Shown in pieces: positions 26,415 to 35,029 of a stretch of DNA of 64,000 bases. Positions within the stretch are counted from its first letter, which is position 1; each line of letters opens with the position of its first letter. The DNA is from Pseudomonadota bacterium. GTDB taxonomy: Bacteria; Pseudomonadota; Alphaproteobacteria; Dongiales; Dongiaceae. Position numbers and translations under genes: made by a program. The DNA lies in contig JAJYUT010000003.1 in the NCBI GenBank assembly GCA_021792365.1, positions 558,001-622,000 on the forward strand, given 5' to 3'. The notes beneath the pieces are model-generated. The model made no database searches. It was not told where the DNA came from and saw only the letters and a program-made list of their open reading frames with translations.

Positions 26415-27374
26415 TCACTGCTTGCGCGCCCGCGACGCCTTTGCCAGCGGATGCGCTTCGGCCACCAGGGCGGCAAGCCGGCCGGTCGCGACGTGGGTAT
26501 AGATCTGCGTCGTCGCGATGTCGGCATGGCCCAGCATCTTCTGCAAAGCGCGCAGATCCGCGCCGCGATCCAGCAGGTGCGTCGCGAAGGCGTGGCGCAG
26601 CACGTGCGGCGAGACGCGCGCGGGGTCGATGCCGGCCTTGACGGCGGCGTCCTTCAGCAACTGGCCGAGGCGCTGGCGCGTGAGGTGGCCGCTGCCGCCG
26701 CGCGAGGGGAACAGCCAGGGCGATGCCTTGACCGAACGCGGCAGGAACCTGTCGCGCACAGAGAGATAGGCGGTGAGGGCCTGCCTGGCGGCGTCACCCA
26801 GGGGCACCAGCCGTTCCTTCGCACCCTTGCCGCGCACCACCAGGAAAGGCTGATCGCGCTTGGCGGCGGCCAGCGGCAGGCCGACCAGCTCCGAGACGCG
26901 CAGCCCACTGCCATAGATGAGCTCGATGAGCGCGCCGAGGCGCAATGCCGCCGCCTTGTCTTCGCGCGCGACCATGTCGATCATCGCCGCGACCTCGGTC
27001 TCGGACAGGACCTTCGGCAAGGGCCGGCCGCGCTTCGGCGCATCGAGCGCGGCGGTGGGGTCGTCCTTGCGCACGCCTTCCGCCACCAGGAACTTGAAAT
27101 ACTGCCGGAGCGCACTCAGGCGCCGCGCGGCGGTCGCAGGTTTCAGCTTCTGGCGGCCTAGCGATTCCACATAGCCGCGCAGCGTCTCGATCGACGCGTC
27201 GGCAAGATCGCCGCGATCGCGCAGGGAATCGGCCGCATCCTTGAGGTCGCGCCGATAGGCGTCGATCGTGTTGGCGGAAGCGTTGCGTTCCGCCATCAGC
27301 ATTTCGTGGAAGGTTTCCCAGTGGCGGGTTGCCGGCCTGGTCTCGTCCAGCGGCAGAGCGCGCTGCCGGCCCAA
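26415..27374 (-). CDS. xerD: Site-specific tyrosine recombinase XerD
   Basis: About 319 residues. The core-binding domain (ERNASANTIDAYRRDL) is followed by the catalytic domain with Arg (GSGLRVSEL), Lys (VRGKGAKER), HVLRHAFATHLL, LGHADIATTQIYTHV: the full R-K-H-R-H-Y set. It resolves chromosome dimers at dif with XerC. Start is uncertain: TTG 27374 lies 2 bases after the preceding stop; the first ATG (27302) would cut into the conserved N-terminus. Its chromosomal housekeeping context and typical length argue against a mobile-element integrase. Confidence 0.92.
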   Translation of the reverse strand: MGRQRALPLDETRPATRHWETFHEMLMAERNASANTIDAYRRDLKDAADSLRDRGDLADASIETLRGYVESLGRQKLKPATAARRLSALRQYFKFLVAEGVRKDDPTAALDAPKRGRPLPKVLSETEVAAMIDMVAREDKAAALRLGALIELIYGSGLRVSELVGLPLAAAKRDQPFLVVRGKGAKERLVPLGDAARQALTAYLSVRDRFLPRSVKASPWLFPSRGGSGHLTRQRLGQLLKDAAVKAGIDPARVSPHVLRHAFATHLLDRGADLRALQKMLGHADIATTQIYTHVATGRLAALVAEAHPLAKASRARKQ

Positions 27375-27376
27375 GC

Positions 27377-29191
27377 CTAGAGTCCCGCCACGATCGCCGC
27401 TTCGATGCCGATGCGCCGCGCTTCCTCTTCGAGGCCGACGGCCCGGAGCCCGCCCAGCGCCTGCGCGAGGGTCGCACTGCCCGCATTCGCGAGGCCCCGG
27501 CCACCGAGCGCGATCAGGGACAGCAGCACGGTCTCGCCGCGCCGGCCGGCTTGCGCCGACGAGCCGATCGCCGCCGCCTCGCCGCTCGCCACCGGCGCAA
27601 TCCCGCCGGGCAGGCCAAGGCCGGCCTCGATGCCCCGCAGGCGCTCGGCGATGGCGGGATTGCCGCCGGCCTGCTGCCAAGCGAGGACCGGATCGGCATC
27701 ATAGGTTCCGGTGAGGCCCGCCATCTGCGCCAGGATTTGCAGGCCGGGAAGCGCCCGCGCGATCTCGGGCTGCGCGGCCGAGGCGCCTTGCGCCAGGTTG
27801 AGCCAGAAGCCGCCGCGCTCGAGATTGCCGGACCAGAACATCAAGCGTGCGGCTTCCGGCGCGAACCAGGCGAGGTTCGGGGCCGGCGTCACTCTTTCGG
27901 CGATGGGGCGGTAGAGCGCACCGAGCGAGAAATAGCTGCCCCGCGCCCGCGCGCTCAGCAGCGCGCGCTGCACAAATTCTGCCCTGCGCAGCGGATCGAA
28001 CGCTAGGTCGGCTGCCTGGTACAGTTGCGCGCGGGTCAGCGGCGAATCCGGCATGGCGAGCGGATCGCCGGACAGCTTGGCCTGGCGATAGAGCTGGACC
28101 AACTCATCCGCGCTGACGAGCCCGCCGGCGAAGGCGTTCTCTCCCGCTTCAATGCGCTGCTCGAGCGGGAGCGTCGCATCGCGCGCCGCCGTGGCAGCGC
28201 CGGCGAGACCCGACGGCTTCGGCGCCGCGGCATTCTCAGCGCTCGCCGGCTTCACGCCGGCCTTCAGCATCATGGTGGAGAGCAGCGGGTCGCCGCTGCC
28301 GGCCTGGCTCGCCTTGGCCTTGCTTTCGCCCAGCAGCGCGGAGGCGAGCGCAATGAAGGTCCTGGTATCGGCGTCCTTGTCCGGCGTCTCGCGGATGAGG
28401 TCCAGGCCGAGCGTTGCCTGCTCGGTCTGGCCGCGCTCGATCTGGCAGAACAGCAATGCCTTGCGCCAATAGAGATCGAGGATCGACCGGCTGCCGGCGA
28501 CCTCGTCCACCTTGGCGCAGGCCCCGTGCATGTCACCCGCGCCCAGCGCCTTTTCGAACGCGCCCCTGGCATCGGTCGGCGTGGCGCTGGCGCCGGCCCG
28601 GCTCAGCATCAGCGCTTCCGTGCTGAAGCCCATGGCGTGCAGCCGCTCGGCGCGCAGCGGCACAATCGGGTCGATCCCGCTGATGGCGCTCGGCCCCGCG
28701 GCCTTGGTCAGCAGCAGGCGCAACTGGAGATCGCGCAAGGAGGGCTGGGTCTGCGGCGCCGGCAGCTTTGGTATCAAGGAGATGAGTTGCGCGCCGTTCG
28801 AGCCTTGCCAGATATTGGCGCCGAGCCCTGCATTGCCGTCGTCCAGCAGGCCGGGCGCGCCGGCATCGGTCGTCGCGGGCGCAGGCTGCGCGCCGCCCAA
28901 TGCGGCCGGCTGCAAGCCTGGGTCGACCGGTGGCGGCTGTCCCTCGGCCGGCGGCAGCGCCAGCGGCGGCAATGGCGCGCTATCGATCCCGCTCTGGCCG
29001 GTATCTGTGCTCGGCGACGGTGCCGCAGGCTGGCCGCCGGGTTGTTCGTTGGGTAGCTGGTCGGGAAGGCCGATCGGCACGGGATCCGACGCAGCCAGCA
29101 CGGCGGCAGGCGAAAGGCTCAGGAGCAGCGCGCCGATCGCGGCCGCGCCAATTCCAATGCGTGCGGCGCTATTGAAGCGAGAGGCGGTCAT
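27377..29191 (-). CDS. Uncharacterised secreted Ala/Pro-rich protein
   Basis: 604 residues. A signal peptide (cleavage likely after VLA near residue 33) is followed by a Pro/Gly/Gln-rich disordered stretch to about residue 140, then a mostly helical region with no recognised domain. It looks like a helical-repeat (TPR-like) envelope scaffold with a low-complexity linker. Similar proteins in Rhodospirillales have been auto-named after antifreeze glycopeptides only because of low complexity. It overlaps a 47-residue membrane protein gene upstream and abuts xerD downstream. Function unknown. Confidence 0.8.
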   Translation of the reverse strand: MTASRFNSAARIGIGAAAIGALLLSLSPAAVLAASDPVPIGLPDQLPNEQPGGQPAAPSPSTDTGQSGIDSAPLPPLALPPAEGQPPPVDPGLQPAALGGAQPAPATTDAGAPGLLDDGNAGLGANIWQGSNGAQLISLIPKLPAPQTQPSLRDLQLRLLLTKAAGPSAISGIDPIVPLRAERLHAMGFSTEALMLSRAGASATPTDARGAFEKALGAGDMHGACAKVDEVAGSRSILDLYWRKALLFCQIERGQTEQATLGLDLIRETPDKDADTRTFIALASALLGESKAKASQAGSGDPLLSTMMLKAGVKPASAENAAAPKPSGLAGAATAARDATLPLEQRIEAGENAFAGGLVSADELVQLYRQAKLSGDPLAMPDSPLTRAQLYQAADLAFDPLRRAEFVQRALLSARARGSYFSLGALYRPIAERVTPAPNLAWFAPEAARLMFWSGNLERGGFWLNLAQGASAAQPEIARALPGLQILAQMAGLTGTYDADPVLAWQQAGGNPAIAERLRGIEAGLGLPGGIAPVASGEAAAIGSSAQAGRRGETVLLSLIALGGRGLANAGSATLAQALGGLRAVGLEEEARRIGIEAAIVAGL

Positions 29192-29312
29192 TCGGGATCG
29201 GGATCTCCACTGTGCCGGGAGGCATCGGTGGCTCCCACAGCGCCAGGAACACGGCCATGCCCCCGGCCCCGACCAGAAGCAGCACCACCAGAACCATCAC
29301 CAGCTTACCCAT
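29169..29312 (-). CDS. 47-residue single-pass membrane protein
   Basis: A short frame with ATG at 29312 and TAG at 29169. One hydrophobic helix occupies about residues 3-26, followed by EPPMPPGTVEIPIPNDRL. The tail resembles small alphaproteobacterial membrane proteins with PP...V.IPNDR ends. It overlaps the start of the 604-residue secreted protein gene by 23 bases, so the two are probably co-translated and may work together at the envelope. No strong ribosome site is visible. Confidence 0.6.
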   Translation of the reverse strand: MGKLVMVLVVLLLVGAGGMAVFLALWEPPMPPGTVEIPIPNDRLSLQ

Positions 29313-29476
29313 AATCTACGGCTTCGCCCCATGGAGATCGATCATTTGTCCCACGAAATCCGCAACATAGGCCCGAGTCGCGGTCGCCGTGGACGGGCTG
29401 TAACTTGCCACAGGGCTTTCGATTCATGCTAGTGTTCAAATATGGCCAAAACACGTCAAAACCCGGCGAGGCGGCG

Positions 29477-30115
29477 GTGATTCCCGGCGGCGGCGCGCAG
29501 CAGAGCGACGATCCGGAAACCTCTCGGCGCCCCCGCGCACGCGGCAAAGGCACCGCTCCCGCGCAGATGATTGCCGAGCGACTGAACAAGACCATCGTCC
29601 TGGTCGGCCTTATGGGCGCAGGCAAGAGCTGCGTCGGCAAGCGACTGGCGGCGTGCCTCGGCCTGCCTTTCATCGATGCCGACCGGGAGATCGAGGCCGC
29701 GGCCGGCGGCTGCTCGATCTCCGACATCTTCGCCATCCATGGCGAGAAGGTGTTTCGGGACGGCGAACGGCGGGTGATCCAGCGCCTGCTCGGCAATCCG
29801 ATGCACGTGCTGGCGACCGGCGGCGGCGCCTTCATGGATGCCTCGACCCGAGCGCTGATCAGGGAGCGGGGCCTGTCGATCTGGCTGAAGGCCGAACTCG
29901 ATCAGTTGATGAAGCGCGTCGGCCGGCGCGGCGACCGCCCGCTGCTCCAGAACGTGGACCCGCGCGCCAAGCTCGCCGAGCTGATCGAGGTGCGCTACCC
30001 GATCTATGCCGAGGCCGACCTGACGGTCGACAGCGCGGACGGGCCGCCGGACGTGACGGTCCAGCGCGTGCTGCAGGCAATCGAAGCGGAACTCGACCGG
30101 ACCACCCAGCCATGA
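29477..30115 (+). CDS. aroK: Shikimate kinase AroK
   Basis: About 212 residues. Walker A is GLMGAGKSC; the shikimate-binding Asp (FIDADREIE), Arg (FRDGERRV), GGG (LATGGGAF) and lid Arg (RRGDRPLL) are present. It phosphorylates shikimate in the chorismate pathway. Start is uncertain: GTG 29477 has GGCGAGG upstream; ATG 29426 or ATG 29567 are alternatives. The stop overlaps the aroB start (ATGA). The unconserved N-terminal 30 residues are basic. Confidence 0.94.
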   Translation: MIPGGGAQQSDDPETSRRPRARGKGTAPAQMIAERLNKTIVLVGLMGAGKSCVGKRLAACLGLPFIDADREIEAAAGGCSISDIFAIHGEKVFRDGERRVIQRLLGNPMHVLATGGGAFMDASTRALIRERGLSIWLKAELDQLMKRVGRRGDRPLLQNVDPRAKLAELIEVRYPIYAEADLTVDSADGPPDVTVQRVLQAIEAELDRTTQP

Positions 30116-31242
30116 CCATCATCGATCGTTCGGCGGTCGACGTGGTGCGCGTCGATCTCGGACCGCGCAGCTATGACATCAAGATCGGCGGCGGATTGGT
30201 GGCGCGGGCGGGCGAGATGGTCGCGCCGGTGCTGAAGCAGAAGCGCACGATCATCGTGACCGACACGCATGTGGCGCGCTGGTACCTGGACGAGTTGCAG
30301 CAATCGCTGCACGGCGCCGGCGTCAGCAGCGAGGCGATCGTCCTGGAGCCCGGCGAAGGCACGAAGAGCTTCGAGCAGCTTGAAGCCCTGTGCAGCCGCC
30401 TGCTCGACCTGAAGGTGGAGCGCTCCACCACGGTCATCGCGCTGGGCGGCGGCGTGATCGGCGATTTGACCGGCTTCGCGGCCTCGGTCGTGCTGCGTGG
30501 CATCGACTTCATCCAGCTTCCCACGACGCTGCTGGCGCAGGTGGATTCCTCGGTCGGCGGCAAGACCGGCATCAACACCGCGCAGGGCAAGAACCTGGTC
30601 GGCAGCTTCCACCAGCCCCGGCTGCTGCTCGTCGACATCGAGGTGCTGGACACGCTGCCGCGGCGCGAGCTGCTGGCCGGCTATGCCGAGGTCGTGAAAT
30701 ACGGGCTGATCAACGATCCCGCCTTTTTCACCTGGTGCGAGGGGCACGGCGCGGGGGTCATCTCCGGCGATGCCGGGGCGCGGCGCCATGCCATCGCGCA
30801 AAGCTGTCGCGCCAAGGCCGCCATCGTGGGCGCGGACGAGCGGGAATCCGGCGCGCGGGCCCTGCTCAATCTAGGCCACACGTTCGGCCACGCGCTGGAG
30901 GCGGAATGCGGCTATTCGGACGATCTGCTGCACGGCGAAGCGGTCGCCATCGGCATGGTGATGGCCTATGACCTGTCCGCGCGGCTCGGGCTCTGCCCGC
31001 TGGAGGACGCAGCGCGGGTGCAGCGGCACCTGGCGAGCCTCGGACTGCCAACCTCTCCCGCCTGGATCGACGGGCGGAGCTGGTCGTCGGCGCGTCTGAT
31101 CGAGCACATGTCGCAAGACAAGAAGGTGAAAGACGGCCGCATCGGCTTCGTCCTGACTCGCGGCATCGGCCAAGCCTTCACGCCGGCCTATGTGGAGCTT
31201 GCCGAGGTCGCCGCGATGCTGGACGAATCGATCGCCGCCTGA
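30112..31242 (+). CDS. aroB: 3-dehydroquinate synthase AroB
   Basis: 376 residues. NAD-binding GGGVIGDLTGF, TTLLAQVDSSVGGKTGIN and the zinc ligands in EVVKYGLI, NLGHTFGHALE and LHGEAVAIGM are complete. It cyclises DAHP to dehydroquinate, two steps before AroK's substrate. Start ATG 30112 is translationally coupled to aroK, the classic aroKB arrangement. Length typical. Confidence 0.97.
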   Translation: MTIIDRSAVDVVRVDLGPRSYDIKIGGGLVARAGEMVAPVLKQKRTIIVTDTHVARWYLDELQQSLHGAGVSSEAIVLEPGEGTKSFEQLEALCSRLLDLKVERSTTVIALGGGVIGDLTGFAASVVLRGIDFIQLPTTLLAQVDSSVGGKTGINTAQGKNLVGSFHQPRLLLVDIEVLDTLPRRELLAGYAEVVKYGLINDPAFFTWCEGHGAGVISGDAGARRHAIAQSCRAKAAIVGADERESGARALLNLGHTFGHALEAECGYSDDLLHGEAVAIGMVMAYDLSARLGLCPLEDAARVQRHLASLGLPTSPAWIDGRSWSSARLIEHMSQDKKVKDGRIGFVLTRGIGQAFTPAYVELAEVAAMLDESIAA

Positions 31243-31287
31243 CCCCTCCACGTTCCCCAAGATTGATCGGATGATCGGACCACGACC

Positions 31288-32613
31288 ATGATCGTCGAAC
31301 TTCAATTGCTTCTCCTGCTGGTGCTGCTCGGCTGTTCGGCATTCTTCTCCGGCTCGGAGACCGCCATTACGGCGGCGTCGCGCGCCAGGATCTACGCACT
31401 GTCCGCGCAGGGCGATCGCCGCGCCGCGCGGGTCGAACGGCTGCACGGCCAGATGGAGCGGGTGATCGCGACCATCCTGCTCGGCAATACATTCGTGAAC
31501 AACTTCGCCGCCGCCCTCACGGCGGTGATCTTCGCGACCTATTTCGGCTCCAGCGGCGGCATGGTGGTCGTCGCCTCGGTCTGCATCACCGCCGCGATCT
31601 TCATCTTCAGCGAGGTACTGCCCAAGACCTACGCGGTCAACAATCCGGAGCGCGTCGCGATGGCGATGGCCCCGGTCCTGTCGGCGATCGTGAGGGTCAC
31701 CTATCCCCTGACCCATGTCACCCAGATCATCATCAATGGCGTGCTGTCGCTGTTTGGGGTCAAGGTGGAGCGCGAACCCGGCGCCGAGGAGAGCCTGGAA
31801 GAGCTGCGCGGCGCGATCGACCTGCATTCCGAATCGGCGGAGGAGATCCGCGAAGCCGGCGCGATGCTGCATTCGATCCTCGACCTCGACGAAGTGCCGG
31901 TTTCCGACATCATGACCCACCGGCGCAACATGACCATGATCGACGCCGATCTGCCACCGGAGCAGCTCGTGCGGCAGGTGCTGGACAGCCCGCACACGCG
32001 CATCCCCCTGTGGCGCAAGGAGCCGGACAACATCATCGGCGTCCTGCATGCGAAGGGCCTGCTGCGCGCGCTGCACAACAACAGCTGGCGCCTGCAGGGC
32101 ATCGACGTGGTCGCCCTGTCGGCCGAGCCCTGGTTCATCCCCGAGGGCACCACGCTGCTGAGCCAGCTCGAGGCCTTCAAGACCCGGCGGGAGCATTTCG
32201 CCATCGTGGTCGACGAATATGGCGCGCTGATGGGCGTGGTGACGCTGGAGGACATCCTGGAGGAGATCGTCGGCGACATCGCGGACGAGCACGACATGAC
32301 AGTCGAAGGCGTCGTGCAGGAGGAGGAAGGCAGTTACATCGTCGAAGGCAGCGTCACGCTGCGCGACCTCAACCGCGAGCTGGACTGGGACCTGCCGGAT
32401 GACCGGGCGTCGACCCTGGCCGGCCTCATCCTCCACGAGGCGCGGCAAATTCCGCTGCAGGGGCAGGTCTTCACCTTCTACAATCTGCGCTTCGAGATCC
32501 TGGAGCGGCAGCGCAACCAGATCCGCAAGATCCGCGTGACGCCGCTGGAGCCGAAGGAAACGGACGCCGACAAGGGCGCGGTTGCGCAGCGTCAGGCGGG
32601 CGGACAGGCCTAG
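31288..32613 (+). CDS. HlyC/CorC family membrane protein (DUF21-CBS-CorC)
   Basis: 441 residues: a DUF21 membrane domain with about four helices (1-150, including FFSGSETAITAASR), a CBS pair (about 195-320, with ILDLDEVPVSDIMTHRR and VVDEYGALMGVVTLEDILEE) and a C-terminal CorC_HlyC domain (about 340-430). The family includes magnesium/cobalt efflux proteins (CorC, MpfA). Mg2+ export is the likely role. It follows aroB by 45 bases on the same strand. Confidence 0.9.
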   Translation: MIVELQLLLLLVLLGCSAFFSGSETAITAASRARIYALSAQGDRRAARVERLHGQMERVIATILLGNTFVNNFAAALTAVIFATYFGSSGGMVVVASVCITAAIFIFSEVLPKTYAVNNPERVAMAMAPVLSAIVRVTYPLTHVTQIIINGVLSLFGVKVEREPGAEESLEELRGAIDLHSESAEEIREAGAMLHSILDLDEVPVSDIMTHRRNMTMIDADLPPEQLVRQVLDSPHTRIPLWRKEPDNIIGVLHAKGLLRALHNNSWRLQGIDVVALSAEPWFIPEGTTLLSQLEAFKTRREHFAIVVDEYGALMGVVTLEDILEEIVGDIADEHDMTVEGVVQEEEGSYIVEGSVTLRDLNRELDWDLPDDRASTLAGLILHEARQIPLQGQVFTFYNLRFEILERQRNQIRKIRVTPLEPKETDADKGAVAQRQAGGQA

Positions 32614-32628
32614 GAGGAGGCAGCGGAC

Positions 32629-32952
32629 ATGATGGTCACGACCACCAACACGATCGAGGGGCGGCGCGTCGCCGAATATATCGGCATCACCCATGGCTGC
32701 GCGGTCATGGGCAGCAATCTGTTCCGCGATTTCTTCGCCGGCATCCGCGACGTGGTCGGCGGCCGGGTCGCGTCCTATGAGACCGTGCTGGCGGATGCCA
32801 AGACGGCCGCGCTGGACGACCTCATCGCGCGTGCCAAGACGATGGGCGCCGATGCCGTGATCGGCGTCAGCTTCGACCACGATTCGATCGGCGGCGACAG
32901 CAAGACCATCCTGATGGTGAGCGCGACGGGCACGGCCGTCCGGCTCGGCTGA
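32629..32952 (+). CDS. YbjQ/UPF0145 family protein
   Basis: 107 residues matching YbjQ: VTTTNTIEGRRVAEYIGI at the start, then GADAVIGVSFDHD and a small beta-rich end. Family members form pentameric rings; proposed heavy-metal binding is unproven. AGGAGGAGG precedes the ATG at 32629. Lies between the CorC-like gene (15 bases before) and DUF2889 gene (11 bases after), probably one transcript. Confidence 0.88.
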   Translation: MMVTTTNTIEGRRVAEYIGITHGCAVMGSNLFRDFFAGIRDVVGGRVASYETVLADAKTAALDDLIARAKTMGADAVIGVSFDHDSIGGDSKTILMVSATGTAVRLG

Positions 32953-32963
32953 TTGGAGGCGCG

Positions 32964-33572
32964 ATGGCGAACCCCAGCAGCGCCGCGTTGAGCGCGCCGA
33001 CGGCGCGCGAGGCGCAGCATTTCCGGAACTACGAGTTCGGCGGCTATCGCCGCGCCGATGGGCTGTTCGACATCGAAGGGCGGATGACCGACACCAAGAG
33101 CTATGCCTTTCCCAACGCATGGCGGGAGACGATCGCAGCGGGCGAACCGGTCCACGACATGCGCATCCGCCTGACCCTGGATGAGCATTTCGTCATCCGG
33201 GACGTGGAGTGCGTGACGGCGGCCGGCCCTTACGAGATCTGCCCCGCGATCACGCCGGCCTTCGCCGCGCTCAAGGGCGAACGTGTGGGGCGCGGCTGGT
33301 CGCGCCTCCTGCGGGAGAAGTTCGGCGGCCGCCATGGCTGCGTGCATCACGTCGAGATGCTGCGCGCGATGGCGACGGTGGCGTTCCAGACGCTCTATGG
33401 CTGGCAGGAGCGCCGCCGGCGCGAAGGCGGATCGGACAAGACCGACGGCCCGCCGGAGCGCGAGGCCGCGCCGCGGCGCAAGCCCGGCTTCATCGATTCG
33501 TGTCACGCCTTGGCCAGCGATGGCGAGATCGTGCGCACGAAGTTCCCGCAGTTCCACGAAGCGCGGAAGTAG
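32964..33572 (+). CDS. DUF2889 protein
   Basis: 202 residues of the DUF2889 family. Features visible are YRRADGLFDIEGRMTDTK, the central GPYEICPAITPAF and a His/Cys-bearing HGCVHHVEML, then CHALASDGEIV near the end. Conserved Cys and His could bind a metal, which is inference. No signal or membrane segment. A charged, low-complexity linker (RRRREGGSDKTDGPPERE) interrupts the C-terminal part. Function unknown. Confidence 0.8.
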   Translation: MANPSSAALSAPTAREAQHFRNYEFGGYRRADGLFDIEGRMTDTKSYAFPNAWRETIAAGEPVHDMRIRLTLDEHFVIRDVECVTAAGPYEICPAITPAFAALKGERVGRGWSRLLREKFGGRHGCVHHVEMLRAMATVAFQTLYGWQERRRREGGSDKTDGPPEREAAPRRKPGFIDSCHALASDGEIVRTKFPQFHEARK

Positions 33573-33644
33573 CCGAGAAGGCCGGTTCGCACAATCGTCA
33601 TGGGCGTCGCTTTGATGGGCCAGGCCCGATCGTTGCCGACAACT

Positions 33645-33676
33645 CGTGGATCCCAAGGCCAAGCCTTGGAAGATGA
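33645..33676 (-). repeat. Palindromic repeat element, short form (REP-like)
   Basis: Plus-strand CGTGGATCCCAAGGC, loop CAA, GCCTTGGAAGATGA. Arms CCAAGGC/GCCTTGG pair; compared with the element at 17861 (GGCAAGGC/GCCTTGCC) both sides of the stem have changed together. It sits between the convergent DUF2889 and bolA-like genes. Confidence 0.6.
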
Positions 33677-33700
33677 GGAGCGTCCGTCAGCCGCCGAGGC

Positions 33701-33970
33701 TCATGTCTCCGGCGCGGTCGCCGTCAGCGCGAGCGCATGCACGGGTCCTGCCAGTTCCTCCGCCAGCACCTGATACACCGCGCGCTGGCGCTCGACGCGG
33801 GACTTCCCGGCGAAGGCATGCGCCACGATCTCCACGCGGAAATGCGTCTCTCCGCTCTCGCGCCAGCCGGCATGGCCGTGATGCTGGTTGGTCTCGTCGA
33901 TCACGGCCAGCGATTCCGGCTGGAATGCCATGCGCAATTTGCGTTCGATCCGATCTGCGACCTGGCCCAT
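33701..33970 (-). CDS. BolA family protein
   Basis: 89 residues from ATG 33970 (AGGGG upstream). Contains the BolA class II KH-like fold with HHGHAGWRESGETHFRVEI and the signature FAGKSRVERQRAVYQVLAEEL. BolA proteins pair with monothiol glutaredoxins to handle [2Fe-2S] clusters. In alphaproteobacteria a bolA-like gene often lies near the J-protein and cobST, as here. Glutaredoxin is not in the window. Confidence 0.92.
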   Translation of the reverse strand: MGQVADRIERKLRMAFQPESLAVIDETNQHHGHAGWRESGETHFRVEIVAHAFAGKSRVERQRAVYQVLAEELAGPVHALALTATAPET

Positions 33971-34043
33971 AGTGCGGCCCCTGGAAATGAATATCACATC
34001 GCCGATTGCCTAGCAGGCGGCGCGACCAAGACGCAAGACAGCC

Positions 34044-34970
34044 TTGAACGATTCAGCGACCTCGCCCGCCAAGACCAGTGTTCCCCTGTCCCGCGGCGCG
34101 GCCTATGCGGTGCTGGCCGCCCTGGTCCTGATCTGGGGCGCCAATTGGCCGATCATGAAGCTGGTCGTGCAGGCGATGCCGCCGCTCTGGTTCGTGGTGA
34201 CGCGCCTCGCGGTCGGCGCCGTGTGCCTGTTCGCTTTGCTGCTGGCGACCGGACGGCTCGAGAAGCCGACGCGCGAGGACTGGCCGGTCATCCTCTCCGT
34301 GTCGGTGTTCCAGATGTGGCTGTTCATGGGCCTCACCACCATCGCCATCCAGTTCGTGCCGGCCGGGCGATCCGCGATTCTGTCCTATACCTCGCCGCTG
34401 TGGGTGCTGCCGGCCGCGGTCCTCCTGTTCGGCGAAAGGCTGACGCGCTGGAAGCTGGCCGGCATGGCGCTCGGCCTCGGCGGCCTCATCGTGCTGCTCA
34501 ATCCGGCGAGCATCGCGTGGGACGACCGCGACGTGCTGGTCGGCAATTTCCTGCTGCTGCTCGGCGCCGGCATGTGGGCGGTTGCCATCCTGCATACCCG
34601 CCGGCACCGCTGGCATCTCTCGCCGCTGCAGCTGGCGCCGTTCCAGATGGCGCTGCTGATCGTGCCGGCGTGCCTTCTCGCCTGGGTGCTGGAAGGGCCG
34701 TTCCGCGCCGAATGGTCATGGCAGTTGATCGCGATGATCGTGTATAATGGTCCACTCGCCACCGCTTTCGCCTTCTGGGCGTCCGTGAGCATTCAGCGCG
34801 CGCTGCCTTCCACCACGGTGTCGCTCTCCTATCTCGCGGTGCCGGCCTGGGGCTTGATCGCATCGACCCTGTGGCTCGGCGAAGCGTTGCCGGTGAGCCT
34901 CATCCTTGGCGGCATCTTGATCCTGCTGGGCGTTGCGGCGATCGCCACCGGCGACGTGCGCCGCCGCTGA
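34044..34970 (+). CDS. EamA/DMT family transporter
   Basis: 308 residues with about ten membrane helices in two EamA repeats (about 20-145 and 170-300). Markers include LVLIWGANWPIMKL in repeat 1 and LPSTTVSLSYLAVPAWGLI in repeat 2. Family members export amino acids or other metabolites. The start appears to be TTG 34044, since no ATG lies before the first helix. It separates the bolA-like gene from the J-protein gene. Confidence 0.85.
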   Translation: MNDSATSPAKTSVPLSRGAAYAVLAALVLIWGANWPIMKLVVQAMPPLWFVVTRLAVGAVCLFALLLATGRLEKPTREDWPVILSVSVFQMWLFMGLTTIAIQFVPAGRSAILSYTSPLWVLPAAVLLFGERLTRWKLAGMALGLGGLIVLLNPASIAWDDRDVLVGNFLLLLGAGMWAVAILHTRRHRWHLSPLQLAPFQMALLIVPACLLAWVLEGPFRAEWSWQLIAMIVYNGPLATAFAFWASVSIQRALPSTTVSLSYLAVPAWGLIASTLWLGEALPVSLILGGILILLGVAAIATGDVRRR

Positions 34971-35029
34971 CATGCGACCAAGAGCGCCTTTCCCTTGCTT
35001 GTGACGCGGTCAATTCCCATACTGTGTCG

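Noticed and set aside
26415-27374. Tyrosine recombinase as a sign of an integrated mobile element
   Set aside because: It has XerD length and motifs, sits among core genes, and there are no tRNA, attachment repeats or phage genes around it.
30871-33120. 749-codon minus-strand open frame across aroB, the CorC-like and YbjQ genes
   Set aside because: Shadow frame; the plus-strand proteins carry full family signatures.
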